Source: Shimia sp. CNT1-13L.2 (GTDB lineage Bacteria > Pseudomonadota > Alphaproteobacteria > Rhodobacterales > Rhodobacteraceae). From it: a DNA stretch of 64,000 nucleotides. Each line of letters opens with the position of its first letter. Positions within the stretch are counted from its first letter, which is position 1. A model generated the notes under the pieces. That model searched no databases, was not told where the DNA came from, and was given only the letters and a program-made list of their open reading frames with translations. A program made the translations under genes and the position numbers. This document shows, in pieces, positions 47,474-57,713 of this stretch. The stretch covers positions 434,001 to 498,000 of the forward strand of contig NZ_JANDJO010000002.1 of assembly GCF_024331145.1 (NCBI RefSeq), read 5' to 3'.

Positions 47474-47905
47474 TCAGATCACCCTGAAATGGTGTCTCTC
47501 TACCTTGATGCCACGTGCTTTCATCGCCTCTTCAAGGAGTTGATGCGGGGGCGTTGCGTTCTGGGGGATACGTTGTTTGCGTTTGCCCGCAAGAATCAGG
47601 GTCACGCGCACAGAGAAGTCCCAGCGGGTATCAAAACGGGCCTTTTCGATATGAGACAGGCCGACTTCTGCATCCTGGCCGGGTGCCTGCCAGAGGATGG
47701 CCGTGTCATTCAGTTCGAACCGGGTGGTGGGGTTCTTCACCAGATCCCAGATCGCCGGAAGGATCGGAAGCGCAAAAAGAACCAGAAGCCAGGGCAGTGT
47801 CCCGACCGAATAGAGACCGGCGAGGATCGCGAGGGCGAAGAGAACGGCGATCCAGGTGCGGGGCGTGCGGCCTGACGACGTGTGGACAAGCGGAGGCTGG
47901 GTCAT
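47474..47905 (-). CDS. Small membrane protein, two adjacent helices
   Basis: This 143-residue protein is of unknown function. A double hydrophobic hairpin lies at about residues 18-54 (WIAVLFALAILAGLYS; WLLVLFALPILPAIW). A soluble PH-like domain follows (FELNDTAILWQAPGQDAEVGL), as in bacterial bPH-type membrane proteins. Its ATG overlaps the pepN stop (ATGA at 47902-47905), so it is translated with pepN. Confidence 0.72.
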   Translation of the reverse strand: MTQPPLVHTSSGRTPRTWIAVLFALAILAGLYSVGTLPWLLVLFALPILPAIWDLVKNPTTRFELNDTAILWQAPGQDAEVGLSHIEKARFDTRWDFSVRVTLILAGKRKQRIPQNATPPHQLLEEAMKARGIKVERHHFRVI

Positions 47906-50451
47906 CCCAGAATCCGCGTGATCATTTCGTTGGTGTCGCGGCTGAGGTTCGGCGTTGCGAGAATGCGTTCCAGCTCTGCCTTGATCCGCGCCTGCCGTGT
48001 CTCGTCATAGCGCCGCCACGTCTGGAACGCGGAACACATGCGTGCGGTTGTCTGGGGGTTCAGCGGGTCGAGTTTGATCAGCCAGTCTGCCAGCAGGGTA
48101 TAGGCCGCGCCGTTGTCGTGATGGAACCCTGCGTGCTGCATCTGCATCGCGCCCATGACGGCGCGGAACCGGTTGGGGTTCTTCATGTCGAAATCGGGAT
48201 GCTCGGTCAGGGCGCGGGTGGTGTCGGCCACGGCCTCGGGTTTGGCCTGAATGATCTGCAAGCTGAACCATTTGTCCATGACAAGGCGGTCGTGCTTCCA
48301 TTGGGTTTCGAAGGCGGCCAGTTCGTCCTGGCCCTTGCCAGCGTCCAGAAGGGCGCTGAGGGCGGCGAGTTGCAGGGTCATGTTGTCTGCGGCCGCATAC
48401 TGTTTCGCCGCCGCCGCGCCACCATCCAGACGGGTCAGGAGGGAGAGGGCGGCGTTGCCAAGGGAGCGTTTACCGGATTGTTCGGCGTCCGGCGCGAAGG
48501 GCTCGGTCACGGTGTTGTCGCTGTAGAGATCGGGCAGAATGTCAGCCAGCGCAGACGCCTTGGCATCACGCAGGGCTTCGCTTGCGAGGTGGATTTTGGC
48601 CGGATCAGGGGTGATGCCCTGTTCATGCAGAAGCGCGGCCAGTTCCGATTGCGTCGGCTGCCCAAGCATCAAGGCGCGGTAGGAGGCGTCAAGGTTGGCA
48701 TCGCGCACGACGGCCTTGAGGCCGTCAAGGTAGGCCGGGTTGGGGGCGGCGTCGTTGATGATGGCATTCAACAGCGAGTCGCGCGCCAGCATCCGGCCCG
48801 CTTCCCAGCGGTTGAACGGATCGGTGTCATGCGCCAGCAGGAAGGCGCGGCGGTCATTGTCGATATCCTGCTCGAGCGCAACGGGAGCCGAGAAGCCGCG
48901 CAGGACCGAGGGGATCGGGCGGGTGGCGTGGCCCTGGAAAGCAAAGCTCTGCTCTGCCTTGTCCAGTTCCAGCACACGGGTTTCCATCACCTCGTCGCCA
49001 TTGGGGTTCAGAAGACCGACGGCAACGGGGATGACTTGAGGGTGTTTCTCTTCCTGTCCCGGAGTGGGGGCAGAGGTCTGCGACAAATGCAGGGTGAAGG
49101 TGTCCCCTTCATATTCCTCGCGGACAGCAACCCGTGGCGTGCCGGACTGTGAATACCACAGTTTGAATTGCGTCAGGTCGCGCCCTGTGGCGTCCTCAAA
49201 TACTTGCAGCCAGTCTTCGATGGTTGCGGCGTCGCCGTCGTGGCGGTCGAAGTAAAGGTCGAGGGCCTTGGCATAGTCTTCGTCACCGACAAGCGTTTTC
49301 AGCATACCGATGACTTCGGCGCCCTTTTCGTAAACGGTCGCCGTGTAGAAATTGTTGATTTCCTGAAAGCTCTCAGGGCGCACGGGGTGGGAGAGCGGCC
49401 CCTGATCCTCTGGGAACTGACGGCCACGCAGGGCCAGCACGTTGTCGATACGCGCCACCGAGGCTGAGCGCATGTCGGCGGTGAACTGCTGGTCGCGGAA
49501 AACGGTCAGGCCTTCTTTCAGGCAAAGCTGGAACCAGTCGCGGCAGGTAATGCGGTTGCCGGTCCAGTTGTGGAAATACTCGTGGGCTATGATGGCTTCG
49601 ATGCGCTCAAAGTTGGCATCGGTCGAGGTTTCGGGTGAAGCCAGAACGCAGGACGAGTTGAAGATGTTCAGCCCTTTGTTTTCCATCGCGCCCATGTTGA
49701 AATCGTCAACCGCAACTATGTTGAAGATGTCGAGATCGTATTCACGGCCGTAAACGTCTTCATCCCACTTCATGGATTTCTTGAGAGCTTCCATTCCGAA
49801 GGCACATTTGTGCTCGTCTCCGGGGCGGACATAGATGTTGAGCGCGACCGCGTTGCCCGATTTGGTGGTGAAGCTGTCGGGATGCGCGACAAGATCTCCG
49901 GCCACAAGGGCAAACAGGTAGGCGGGTTTGGGCCATGGATCGGACCATTCGGCAAAACCCTTGCCGCTGGCACCGGGATTGCCGTTGGACAACAGAACAG
50001 GTTCTTCGCCTTCGATACGCACGTTGAACGTGGCCATGACGTCGGGGCGGTCGGGGTAGAAGGTAATCTTTCGGAACCCTTCCGCCTCGCATTGGGTGCA
50101 GTACATGCCATTTGACATGTATAGACCTTCGAGGGCGGTATTGGCTTCGGGGTTGATCTCGACTTCGGCCTCCCATGTGAATGGGGCGTCAGGGGCGGTG
50201 ACTTCGATGCCGCCTTCGACCTTCATGGGCGAAACCTCGGTGCCGTCAATCTTTGCCGAAATCAGCTCAAGTTGTTCACCATGCAGGAAAAAACGCCTGT
50301 CATTGGCATCCGGGTTCGGGCGGAAACGGATGGTGCTGAGGACGCGGGTCTTGGTGGGATGCAGGCGGAAGACCAGATCGACGCTGTCGATCAGATACCC
50401 GAAGGGGGTGTAATCCTTGAGATAGATCGTCTGAGGGGCCGCATCGCGCAT
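47902..50451 (-). CDS. pepN: Aminopeptidase N (M1 family)
   Basis: I start at ATG 50451 (MRDAAPQTIYLKD), preceded by AGGAG at 6-7 bases, giving 849 residues; the 80 residues upstream of it are AT-rich and not conserved-looking. The substrate motif is MGAMENKGLN, and the zinc-peptidase motif is HEYFHNWTGNR with the third ligand Glu downstream. The C-terminal helical domain of the Escherichia coli PepN type follows. It is a general cytoplasmic aminopeptidase. Confidence 0.95.
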   Translation of the reverse strand: MRDAAPQTIYLKDYTPFGYLIDSVDLVFRLHPTKTRVLSTIRFRPNPDANDRRFFLHGEQLELISAKIDGTEVSPMKVEGGIEVTAPDAPFTWEAEVEINPEANTALEGLYMSNGMYCTQCEAEGFRKITFYPDRPDVMATFNVRIEGEEPVLLSNGNPGASGKGFAEWSDPWPKPAYLFALVAGDLVAHPDSFTTKSGNAVALNIYVRPGDEHKCAFGMEALKKSMKWDEDVYGREYDLDIFNIVAVDDFNMGAMENKGLNIFNSSCVLASPETSTDANFERIEAIIAHEYFHNWTGNRITCRDWFQLCLKEGLTVFRDQQFTADMRSASVARIDNVLALRGRQFPEDQGPLSHPVRPESFQEINNFYTATVYEKGAEVIGMLKTLVGDEDYAKALDLYFDRHDGDAATIEDWLQVFEDATGRDLTQFKLWYSQSGTPRVAVREEYEGDTFTLHLSQTSAPTPGQEEKHPQVIPVAVGLLNPNGDEVMETRVLELDKAEQSFAFQGHATRPIPSVLRGFSAPVALEQDIDNDRRAFLLAHDTDPFNRWEAGRMLARDSLLNAIINDAAPNPAYLDGLKAVVRDANLDASYRALMLGQPTQSELAALLHEQGITPDPAKIHLASEALRDAKASALADILPDLYSDNTVTEPFAPDAEQSGKRSLGNAALSLLTRLDGGAAAAKQYAAADNMTLQLAALSALLDAGKGQDELAAFETQWKHDRLVMDKWFSLQIIQAKPEAVADTTRALTEHPDFDMKNPNRFRAVMGAMQMQHAGFHHDNGAAYTLLADWLIKLDPLNPQTTARMCSAFQTWRRYDETRQARIKAELERILATPNLSRDTNEMITRILG

Positions 50452-50667
50452 CGGGAACTCCTGAGTTGTGGTTGCGTTGAAACCTAATGGAATAGAGCGC
50501 GGCTTCAAGCGGCGAAAATTGGCTGTTTTGAATTCAAGGAGAGTGTTTGATATTCGATTGAAAATCTTGAAGGTAACTTTGGTAAGAAAAAATAACCAAT
50601 TTTGTTGCCTATAGGAAACTTCTGTTCTACATCGGGACGCGAGAGAGTGGAGTTGGAAGGGATAGTC

Positions 50668-52800
50668 ATGTCCGAACGTATCGAGAAACATGGGCTCAGG
50701 GTCGATCCGGCCCTTGTGGCTTTCATCGAAGAACGTGCTTTGCCGGGGACCGGCGTATCGGCTGATGCCTACTGGTCGGGCCTAAGCGCACTGGCGCACG
50801 AACTGGGGCCGGAAAATCGAAGGTTTCTGGCGGTGCGGGAAGAGGTGCAGCAGAAACTTGATGCCTGGCACATGGCCCGCAAGGGTGCAGAGCATGATGC
50901 CGAGGAATACAAGGCGTTTCTGAAGGAAATTGGCTATCTGGTCGAAGAAGGCGCGGACTTTGAAATCGAAACCGCCAATGTCGATCCCGAGATTGCCAAG
51001 GTTCCCGGGCCGCAGCTTGTGGTTCCGATCACCAACGCCCGCTTTGCACTGAATGCTGCGAATGCGCGCTGGGGATCGCTTTACGATGCGCTTTACGGCA
51101 CCGATGCGATGGGCGACCTGCCGACCGGAAAGGGCTATGACGCGGACCGTGGTGCGCGGGTGATCGCCTGGGCCAAGGGGTTCCTTGATGATGCGATTCC
51201 GCTTGCCTCGGGCTCGTGGAAAGATGTGTCGGGCATCTCGGTTGAAGGGGGTGTTCTGGCACCGGCTTTGAAGTCGGTTGACCAATTTGCGGGTTACGTT
51301 GGCGACGCGGCGGCACCGTCGCGCGTTCTTTTGAAGAACAAGGGTTTGCATGTCATCCTTGAAATCGACGCCAGTGGTGCGATTGGCGCGACCGATCCCG
51401 CAGGCATCAATGATGTGACATTGGAATCTGCCCTGTCGACCATCATGGATTGCGAAGACTCGGTTGCCTGTGTTGATGCCGAAGACAAGGTCGTAGCTTA
51501 TGGTAATTGGCTTGGCCTTATGAAAGGCGACCTTTCGGAAGAGGTTTCCAAGGGCGGCAAGAGCTTTACCCGCGTTCTGAATGATGACGTTGCCTACATT
51601 ACGCCGGAAGGTGAGGAGAAATCGTTAAAGGGGCGTTCCCTGATGCTGGTGCGCAATGTGGGGCACCTCATGACGAACCCTGCTGCGCTTGATCGCGAGG
51701 GCAACGAAATCGGCGAAGGGCTCATGGATGCCCTGACCACCGTGATGATCGCGATGCACGATTTGCAGCGCGACAGCGGGAACTCGGTGCATGGCTCGGT
51801 CTATGTCGTGAAGCCGAAGATGCACGGGCCGGAGGAAGTGGGTTTTACTGATCGCATCTTTGACAAGGTTGAAGACATCCTTGGCCTGCCGCGCCACACC
51901 GTGAAGATCGGCATTATGGATGAGGAACGCCGCACCAGTGCCAACCTGAAAGAGTGCATTCGCGCCGCCAAGCATCGCGTTGCCTTTATCAACACCGGTT
52001 TCCTTGACCGGACAGGCGATGAAATCCATTCCTCGATGGAAGCCGGGGCTTTCCTGCGCAAGGGCGCTATGAAAACCACGCCCTGGATCCTGTCTTACGA
52101 GGATCGCAACGTAGACATCGGGCTGGCCTGTGGTCTGCAGGGCAAGGCGCAGATCGGCAAGGGCATGTGGGCGATGCCCGACATGATGGGCGCAATGCTG
52201 GACCAGAAGGTCGGCCATCCGAAATCCGGTGCGAACTGTGCCTGGGTGCCGTCGCCAACGGCAGCGACGCTCCACGCAACGCACTACCACGCGATTGATG
52301 TTCTGGCCCGTCAGGACGAGATCAAGGCCGGTGGCGCGCGCGGGACTTTGGATGATCTGCTGACCCTTCCGGTTATGAGCGGTGAAAACCTGAGCGACGC
52401 CGAGATCCAGGAAGAGATCGAGAACAACGCCCAGGGTATCCTTGGATACGTGGTGCGCTGGGTCGATCAGGGTGTTGGCTGTTCCAAGGTGCCGGATATT
52501 CATGACGTGGGCCTTATGGAAGACCGCGCAACCTGCCGGATTTCCTCGCAGGCGCTGGCGAACTGGCTGCATCACGGTGTGGTCAGCGAGGCGCAGGTCA
52601 TGGAGGCCATGCAGAAGATGGCCGGTGTCGTGGACCGTCAGAACGAAGGTGATCCCCTGTATCGCGCGATGGCACCGGGCTTTGATGGCGTGGCGTTCCA
52701 GGCGGCCTGCGACCTCGTGTTCCGTGGGCGGGTTCAGCCCTCGGGCTATACCGAGCCGGTACTGCATGCGCGCCGCCTTGAGTTGAAGGCCAGCTTGTAA
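50668..52800 (+). CDS. glcB: Malate synthase G
   Basis: I start at ATG 50668 ([14 protein letters not shown]), after GGAAGG, giving 710 residues; an earlier in-frame codon at 50602 adds 22 unconserved residues. Malate synthase G landmarks are [67 protein letters not shown] and WHHG-type residues near the end (NWLHHG). It condenses glyoxylate with acetyl-CoA to malate. It is divergent from pepN across a 216-base AT-rich spacer and is followed by glcG. Confidence 0.97.
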   Translation: MSERIEKHGLRVDPALVAFIEERALPGTGVSADAYWSGLSALAHELGPENRRFLAVREEVQQKLDAWHMARKGAEHDAEEYKAFLKEIGYLVEEGADFEIETANVDPEIAKVPGPQLVVPITNARFALNAANARWGSLYDALYGTDAMGDLPTGKGYDADRGARVIAWAKGFLDDAIPLASGSWKDVSGISVEGGVLAPALKSVDQFAGYVGDAAAPSRVLLKNKGLHVILEIDASGAIGATDPAGINDVTLESALSTIMDCEDSVACVDAEDKVVAYGNWLGLMKGDLSEEVSKGGKSFTRVLNDDVAYITPEGEEKSLKGRSLMLVRNVGHLMTNPAALDREGNEIGEGLMDALTTVMIAMHDLQRDSGNSVHGSVYVVKPKMHGPEEVGFTDRIFDKVEDILGLPRHTVKIGIMDEERRTSANLKECIRAAKHRVAFINTGFLDRTGDEIHSSMEAGAFLRKGAMKTTPWILSYEDRNVDIGLACGLQGKAQIGKGMWAMPDMMGAMLDQKVGHPKSGANCAWVPSPTAATLHATHYHAIDVLARQDEIKAGGARGTLDDLLTLPVMSGENLSDAEIQEEIENNAQGILGYVVRWVDQGVGCSKVPDIHDVGLMEDRATCRISSQALANWLHHGVVSEAQVMEAMQKMAGVVDRQNEGDPLYRAMAPGFDGVAFQAACDLVFRGRVQPSGYTEPVLHARRLELKASL

Positions 52801-52812
52801 CGCAAAAAATCA

Positions 52813-52838
52813 AAAAGGAGGGCGCGCGCCCTCCTTTT
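52813..52838 (+). terminator. Rho-independent terminator between glcB and glcG
   Basis: AAAAGGAGGGC-GCGC-GCCCTCCTTTT is an 11-bp symmetric stem with T and A runs. It can act in both directions. Confidence 0.88.
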
Positions 52839-52875
52839 CAACATGTTCAAATCTCCGTTGAAGGGACCAAATCTC

Positions 52876-53301
52876 ATGGCCATCTCACTCCGTAAGGCCC
52901 GGACAATCATTCGTAAGGCGCTTGAAAAAGGGCGCGAACTGGAACTGAAACCGCTTTCGGTTGTCGTGCTGGATGCAGGCGGAAACGTACAGGCGTTCGA
53001 GCGCGAGGATGGGGCAGCTCCCGGGCGTTTCGCGATTGCGCACGGCAAGGCCTATGGCTCGGTCATGCTGGGGATGGCAGGCACGGCGCAGATGGCGCGT
53101 GCGGAAGGCCAAGCCTATTTCATGGCAGCGGTTAACGGCGTTTACGGCGGTCAGGTGATCCCTGTGCCCGGTGGCGTTCTTGTGCGCGGCAAGAAAGGCG
53201 AGGTAATCGGCGCGGTTGGGGTGACCGGTGACACCTCGGACAATGACGCGATTGCCGCTCTTGCAGGCATCGAGGCAGCCGGTCTGACCGGCGAGGCCTG
53301 A
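52876..53301 (+). CDS. glcG: GlcG/HbpS-family heme-binding protein
   Basis: This 141-residue protein starts at ATG 52876 (MAISLRKARTII), with AAGGGA upstream. The GlcG/HbpS fold is shown by LSVVVLDAGGNVQAF, KAYGSVMLGM, VPGGVLVRGKKGEVIGAVGVTGDTSDNDA. Family members bind heme or small degradation products. The name comes from its usual association with glycolate oxidase and malate synthase genes, as here next to glcB. A terminator lies between the two, so the link may be loose. Confidence 0.85.
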   Translation: MAISLRKARTIIRKALEKGRELELKPLSVVVLDAGGNVQAFEREDGAAPGRFAIAHGKAYGSVMLGMAGTAQMARAEGQAYFMAAVNGVYGGQVIPVPGGVLVRGKKGEVIGAVGVTGDTSDNDAIAALAGIEAAGLTGEA

Positions 53302-53363
53302 TCCCCTTTGCCATTCCGGCGGGGCGTGCTTATGTTGAGAGCGACTAAAGGCGCGAGGACACC

Positions 53364-54143
53364 ATGACACGGCCCGTCGTAGGGATTATCGGCAACCAGT
53401 ATCTTATCAATGACCAGTACCCGGCGCATGCCGGCGGCACCATGAATTCCGAAGCGATTTCAGGGGTGTCTGGCTGTATGCCGATTTTGGTTCCGGCTGA
53501 TCCACGTTTTGTTTCCGTAGATGAACTGCTGAACATCTGTGACGGTTTCTTGCTGACGGGTGGGCGTCCGAACGTGCACCCCGAGCATTATGGTGAGGTG
53601 GCGACCGATGCGCATGGCGAATTCGACCGTGCGCGCGATGCCATCACCCTGCCGCTGGTGCGGGCCTGCGTTGAGAGCGGGCAACCGTTTTTCGGGATTT
53701 GCCGTGGCTTTCAGGAAGTGAACGTCGCCATGGGGGGATCGCTTTATCCGGAAATCCGCGATCTGCCGGGGCGTGACAATCACCGGATGCCGCCCGATGG
53801 CACGCTGGAAGAAAAATTTGCGCTGCGCCACGTGGTGACCTTCTCGGAAGGTGGCGTATTCCACGAGTTGATGGGGTCGCAGAAGGTGATGACCAATACC
53901 CTGCACGGGCAGGGGATCAAGCGGGCTGGTACCCGTGTTGAAGTGGACGGTCATGCGCCGGATGGCACGCCGGAGGCAATCTATATCAAGGATGCGCCGG
54001 GCTTTACCTTGTCGGTGCAGTGGCATCCGGAATGGGATGCCGCCAACGATCCGGTGTCTCGCCCCCTGTTCGAGGCGTTTGGATCGGCTGTGCGCGCTTG
54101 GGCCGAAGAACGGCGGCCTCAGAGGGTATTGCGCAGCGCCTGA
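53364..54143 (+). CDS. Gamma-glutamyl-gamma-aminobutyrate hydrolase family protein (class I glutamine amidotransferase, C26)
   Basis: This 259-residue protein has the nucleophile elbow FGICRGFQEVN (Cys near 113) and the His-Glu pair QWHPEWDA near 220, completing a C26 triad. The N-terminal GIIGNQYLINDQYPAHAGG and FLLTGGRPNVHPEHYGE are typical of PuuD-like enzymes, which cleave gamma-glutamyl-GABA in putrescine degradation. The true substrate is uncertain because no puu genes are adjacent. The last 25 bases overlap the convergent RTX/Hint gene. Confidence 0.85.
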   Translation: MTRPVVGIIGNQYLINDQYPAHAGGTMNSEAISGVSGCMPILVPADPRFVSVDELLNICDGFLLTGGRPNVHPEHYGEVATDAHGEFDRARDAITLPLVRACVESGQPFFGICRGFQEVNVAMGGSLYPEIRDLPGRDNHRMPPDGTLEEKFALRHVVTFSEGGVFHELMGSQKVMTNTLHGQGIKRAGTRVEVDGHAPDGTPEAIYIKDAPGFTLSVQWHPEWDAANDPVSRPLFEAFGSAVRAWAEERRPQRVLRSA

Positions 54144-56260
54144 CCTGTGTCGGGTTGTTGCGGGGCATTTGCGGGAAACAGCAGGCGGGCCTCGTGCGCC
54201 TTGAGACAGGTCCGCGCGGTCGGGCCATAGGCCGAAACATCTCCGCGCAACTCTGGAAAGGCCGAGAACATGGCGTCGCGTGTCGCGGGCCCCATGCCTG
54301 ACAGCGCATAGTCGGCAGCGTGGAAGCTTTCGGTAGCGACGCCCTCGGCATAGACGATCTGGTGCCGGTCGAACATCATGTGGATATAGGTCACCTTGGG
54401 GCAGGGCAGCTGCATCACGCTGTGGTCGTTGATCATGTGCTTGGCGGCAACCAGAACCTCTTGTTCTGCAAACAGAAGATCCGCGCGCCAGTCGTCGACG
54501 AGAAAGCGGTGTTGCGGCGAGACGATCAGCGGGCGGTTGGCGCCCTCAAGGGCGTCCCGGCCAAGGTAGATCGGGGCAAAGGCGCCCTGGCCTTCGACGG
54601 TGGTGGCCCCGATCCAGCGGATTGGTTGCAACCCGTCGTCGCGGGTCAGGACAAGGTCGCCCGCCTGTAGGCTTTCGATCGGGCGTTCCCCTTGCGCGGT
54701 CAGGATGCGGGTGCCGGGGGTGAAACAGACGACGGACTTGAGGCTTTCGTCGAAGATGTTCTCGATTTCCGAGAAGGTTACAACGGTTCCGTCATTGAGC
54801 TGGATGGTGCCGCTATAGCCGCCTGCAACGCTGTCCTCGGATGTGATGACGAGGGTGCTGACGTCTGCGACGTCGCCAAGATAAAGGAGGTCGCCACCGG
54901 TTTCGTCGCCTTCGCCGCCGGTGATGGAGATCCCGTCAGTGTTGCCTTCGCCAAGGTCCAGAAGCAGGAAGACGTCATCACCGTCGCCCCCCTCGACCGT
55001 GTCGCCGTGGCTGACTTCGAAACGGTCATCTCCGGCTCCGCCGTAAGCCTGATCCGCACCTGTGCCACCGACCAGCGTGTCGTCGCCGTCCTGACCATGC
55101 AGGATATCGTTGCCTGATCCGCCGTCGATGGAGTCATTGCCACTGCCGATTTCGACCATCGTGGTGAAGTGGATGTCGCTGACCCAGAGGGCCTGGCCGG
55201 AGGAACCGCCGTTTTCGTAGGTGATTTCGATCGAGGACACAGGACCCGCGATTTCGATCAGGGCGGAGCCGTTGGCGCTTGAGCTGCTGTCCGAGGAGGC
55301 CCCTGCGGTTATGGTGTTGCCGGACAGGGTTTCGTTGCCGTCCAGCGAGATGGTGACAGGGACGGGGTTGCCCTCGGCGTCAAAGGCGTTGACGGTGACG
55401 ATGTCCTGCCAGCCGGATTGGTCGATGTCGTTGATCCGGAAGGAAACGTCCTGAACCGAGTCGCTGATGCCATCGGTGTTCGAGGAAAAGTCGATGTTTG
55501 TCGTCGAGGTGGTGCCAACGCCCGATCCGGTCAGGCTGAGGTTTGAGTTGGCGTCGAAGGGCTCGCCGGTTTCGGTGTAGACCGTCTCGGTGCTTTCTAC
55601 CGTGATACCAGTGGTTTGTGCGGTGGTTTCGAAACTGACCGCAACGTCCATGTCGCCCGTGGTTTGCGTAAAGCCGCCGCTGAGGTCGCTCTCGTCGGCC
55701 CCCGCGGAGGACCAGTTCAGGCTTTCGGAAGCGCCGCTGTCAAAGCCGTCGCCGTAGAGAACGTCATCGCCGCTTCCGCCGTCGATCTGATCGTTGCCTT
55801 CGTCGCCATAAACAGTGTCATTGCCGGCGCCAGAAGAGATGGTGTCGTCGCCATCCGCGGCGCGGATGCTGTCGCCAAGTCCGCCGGTGCCCGATCCGGT
55901 GCCGCCGTCGACGCTGTCTCCGTCGGCGTCAGAGTAGGTGGCGTCGATGGTTTCGCTTGCGTCGGTGCCGTCGATCTCGCCGTCCGTGGTACTGAAGGTC
56001 GGAGCACTTGTGACCGAAGCACTGGTGATGGTGTCGACCGGGCCATAGTCGGGGACGAAATAGACGTTTCCATTGGTCGCGAGGTAGTAGACGCCGGGTT
56101 CCGAGGTGTTGGTATAGGTGGTGCCAGCATAGGTGCCGGACCAGACCCAGGTTCCCGAGCCCAGAACGCTATCGGTGGAAAAGGAAACAAGACCGCCGCC
56201 GATGGAATCGGTGGGGTCGAGGCTGCCGTTTTCCAATGTGACGAGATAACCGTTTGGCAT
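54119..56260 (-). CDS. RTX-repeat protein with a C-terminal Hint domain
   Basis: This 713-residue acidic protein has a Gly/Ser/Thr-rich N-terminal domain (1-80) and a first calcium-binding RTX block at about 133-172 (GNDTVYGDEGNDQIDGG). A beta-sandwich-like segment (about 180-365) precedes a second RTX block at about 371-432 (GNDILHGQDGDDTLVGG). A Hint (hedgehog/intein) domain begins at C512 in VCFTPGTRIL, with block SPQHRFLV at 581-588. There is no N-terminal signal peptide; type I secretion is typical of the class. Calcium-folded, possibly self-cleaving secreted proteins of this kind are frequent in roseobacters. A CtrA box lies 85 bases upstream of the start. Confidence 0.82.
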   Translation of the reverse strand: MPNGYLVTLENGSLDPTDSIGGGLVSFSTDSVLGSGTWVWSGTYAGTTYTNTSEPGVYYLATNGNVYFVPDYGPVDTITSASVTSAPTFSTTDGEIDGTDASETIDATYSDADGDSVDGGTGSGTGGLGDSIRAADGDDTISSGAGNDTVYGDEGNDQIDGGSGDDVLYGDGFDSGASESLNWSSAGADESDLSGGFTQTTGDMDVAVSFETTAQTTGITVESTETVYTETGEPFDANSNLSLTGSGVGTTSTTNIDFSSNTDGISDSVQDVSFRINDIDQSGWQDIVTVNAFDAEGNPVPVTISLDGNETLSGNTITAGASSDSSSSANGSALIEIAGPVSSIEITYENGGSSGQALWVSDIHFTTMVEIGSGNDSIDGGSGNDILHGQDGDDTLVGGTGADQAYGGAGDDRFEVSHGDTVEGGDGDDVFLLLDLGEGNTDGISITGGEGDETGGDLLYLGDVADVSTLVITSEDSVAGGYSGTIQLNDGTVVTFSEIENIFDESLKSVVCFTPGTRILTAQGERPIESLQAGDLVLTRDDGLQPIRWIGATTVEGQGAFAPIYLGRDALEGANRPLIVSPQHRFLVDDWRADLLFAEQEVLVAAKHMINDHSVMQLPCPKVTYIHMMFDRHQIVYAEGVATESFHAADYALSGMGPATRDAMFSAFPELRGDVSAYGPTARTCLKAHEARLLFPANAPQQPDTGQALRNTL

Positions 56261-56344
56261 CTTCGGTCGCGCTCCTGTGGGGGACGGGATCGTCCGATTG
56301 TTTCCAAATTGGTAACGGAGCGTTTTGGCGGAAAACGGAGAGTA

Positions 56345-56359
56345 TTAAGGAAAGATTAA
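56345..56359. promoter_or_regulatory. Full CtrA-type binding site upstream of the RTX/Hint gene
   Basis: TTAA-GGAAAGA-TTAA is an exact TTAA-N7-TTAA match to the CtrA consensus of alphaproteobacteria. It lies 85 bases before the start codon at 56260 in an AT-rich stretch. The 56261-56490 gap holds no gene. Confidence 0.6.
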
Positions 56360-56490
56360 GATTTGTGGCGCGGATTGCGGCAAAAATGGGGCCACGGCCT
56401 AAACCGTTCAGAGTTTCCGAATGTTGTTTTCTTTGGGTTGGCTGATTGGTCTTAAACTCTTGAGGCGAGATTAAGGCGCAGGGTTTAACG

Positions 56491-57687
56491 TCAGGTTACT
56501 TTCGAGCGCGTCTTGAACTCGGGGCGATCCCAGAGGGCATTGGTCATGACATCTTCGAGGATATCAACGGCAGCGCGAACGTCTGTTTCGTCGATGTAGA
56601 GGGGCGTGAACCCAAAGCGCATGATGTCAGGCGCGCGGAAATCGCCGATCACGCCGCGCGAGATCAGGGCCTGCATGGCGGCGTAACCCTGTTCGAAGTG
56701 GAATGAGACCTGGGAACCGCGCTGGGCGGGATCACGAGGGGTGGCCAGTTGCAGTTGCGGGCACCTGCTTTCGACCTCGGAAATGAAGAGGGATGTCAGG
56801 TCCTGGGATTTCTGCCGAACGTCGGAGATCGTGGTCAAGTCCCAGATATCCAGTGCTTTTTCCAATGCCGTCAGGGCAAGAACCGGCGGCGTGCCGACCC
56901 GCATGCGTTCAATGCCTGCGCCGGGGCGGTAATCGAGGTCGAAGGCAAAGGGGGCGTCGTGACCAAGCCAGCCGGAGAGGGCAGGGCGGGCGGTGTCGGC
57001 GTGTCGCGGGGCGACATAGATGAATGCGGGCGCTCCCGGGCCGCCGTTGAGGTATTTGTAGGTGCAGCCGACCGCAAAGTCCGCGTTGCATTCGGACAGG
57101 CGGACGTCAGTGGCGCCGGCGGTGTGGGCGAGATCCCAGACCGTGACGACGCCTTTCGCGTGTGCAAGTGCAGTGAGCGCCTTCATGTCGTGCAGGCGGC
57201 CGGTGCGGTAATCGACCTCTGTGAGCATCAGAACGGCCACGTCTTCGGTGATGTTTTCGGCCACGTCTTCGGGCGCGACGATGCGCAATTCGTGGTTTTG
57301 TTTCAGGGACTTGACGAGCCCGTCTGCCATGTAGAGATCGGAGGGGAAGTTGCCGGAATCCGAGAGGATGATCTTGCGGCCTTCTGGGGCGAGGTCTAGG
57401 GCTGCGGCGAGGGCCTGATAGACCTTGATGGACAGGGTATCGCCCATCACGACGTGGCCGGGTTCCGCGCCGATCAGTCGGGCGATGCGGTCGCCGACGC
57501 GGGTGGGCTGATCCATCCATCCGGCCTTGTTCCAGCCGGTGATCAGCATCTCACCCCATTGATTTTGCATGACTTCCTGCATGGCGGCGGGGGCGGCCGA
57601 GGGCAGGGGGCCAAGCGAATTCCCATCAAGATAGATAAGGCCTTCGGGCAGGTCGAACATGGCCTTGGTGGCTTGGAAATTTGTCAT
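56491..57687 (-). CDS. kynU: Kynureninase
   Basis: I start at ATG 57687 (MTNFQATKAMFD), after AGGGAG, giving 398 residues. It is a PLP fold-type I enzyme: YLDGNSLGPLP near the N-terminus, VWDLAHTAGATDVRLS (cofactor Asp) and VGCTYKYLNGGPGAPAF with the Schiff-base lysine. It cleaves kynurenine to anthranilate and alanine in tryptophan breakdown. No other kyn gene is adjacent. A symmetrical element and repeat copy C lie upstream. Confidence 0.95.
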   Translation of the reverse strand: MTNFQATKAMFDLPEGLIYLDGNSLGPLPSAAPAAMQEVMQNQWGEMLITGWNKAGWMDQPTRVGDRIARLIGAEPGHVVMGDTLSIKVYQALAAALDLAPEGRKIILSDSGNFPSDLYMADGLVKSLKQNHELRIVAPEDVAENITEDVAVLMLTEVDYRTGRLHDMKALTALAHAKGVVTVWDLAHTAGATDVRLSECNADFAVGCTYKYLNGGPGAPAFIYVAPRHADTARPALSGWLGHDAPFAFDLDYRPGAGIERMRVGTPPVLALTALEKALDIWDLTTISDVRQKSQDLTSLFISEVESRCPQLQLATPRDPAQRGSQVSFHFEQGYAAMQALISRGVIGDFRAPDIMRFGFTPLYIDETDVRAAVDILEDVMTNALWDRPEFKTRSKVT

Positions 57688-57713
57688 TTTTGGCTCCCTC
57701 ACTCGCGCGGCAT

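Noticed and set aside
56430-56490. Second TTAA pair upstream of the RTX/Hint gene as another CtrA box
   Set aside because: The TTAA motifs there are 10 bases apart, not 7.
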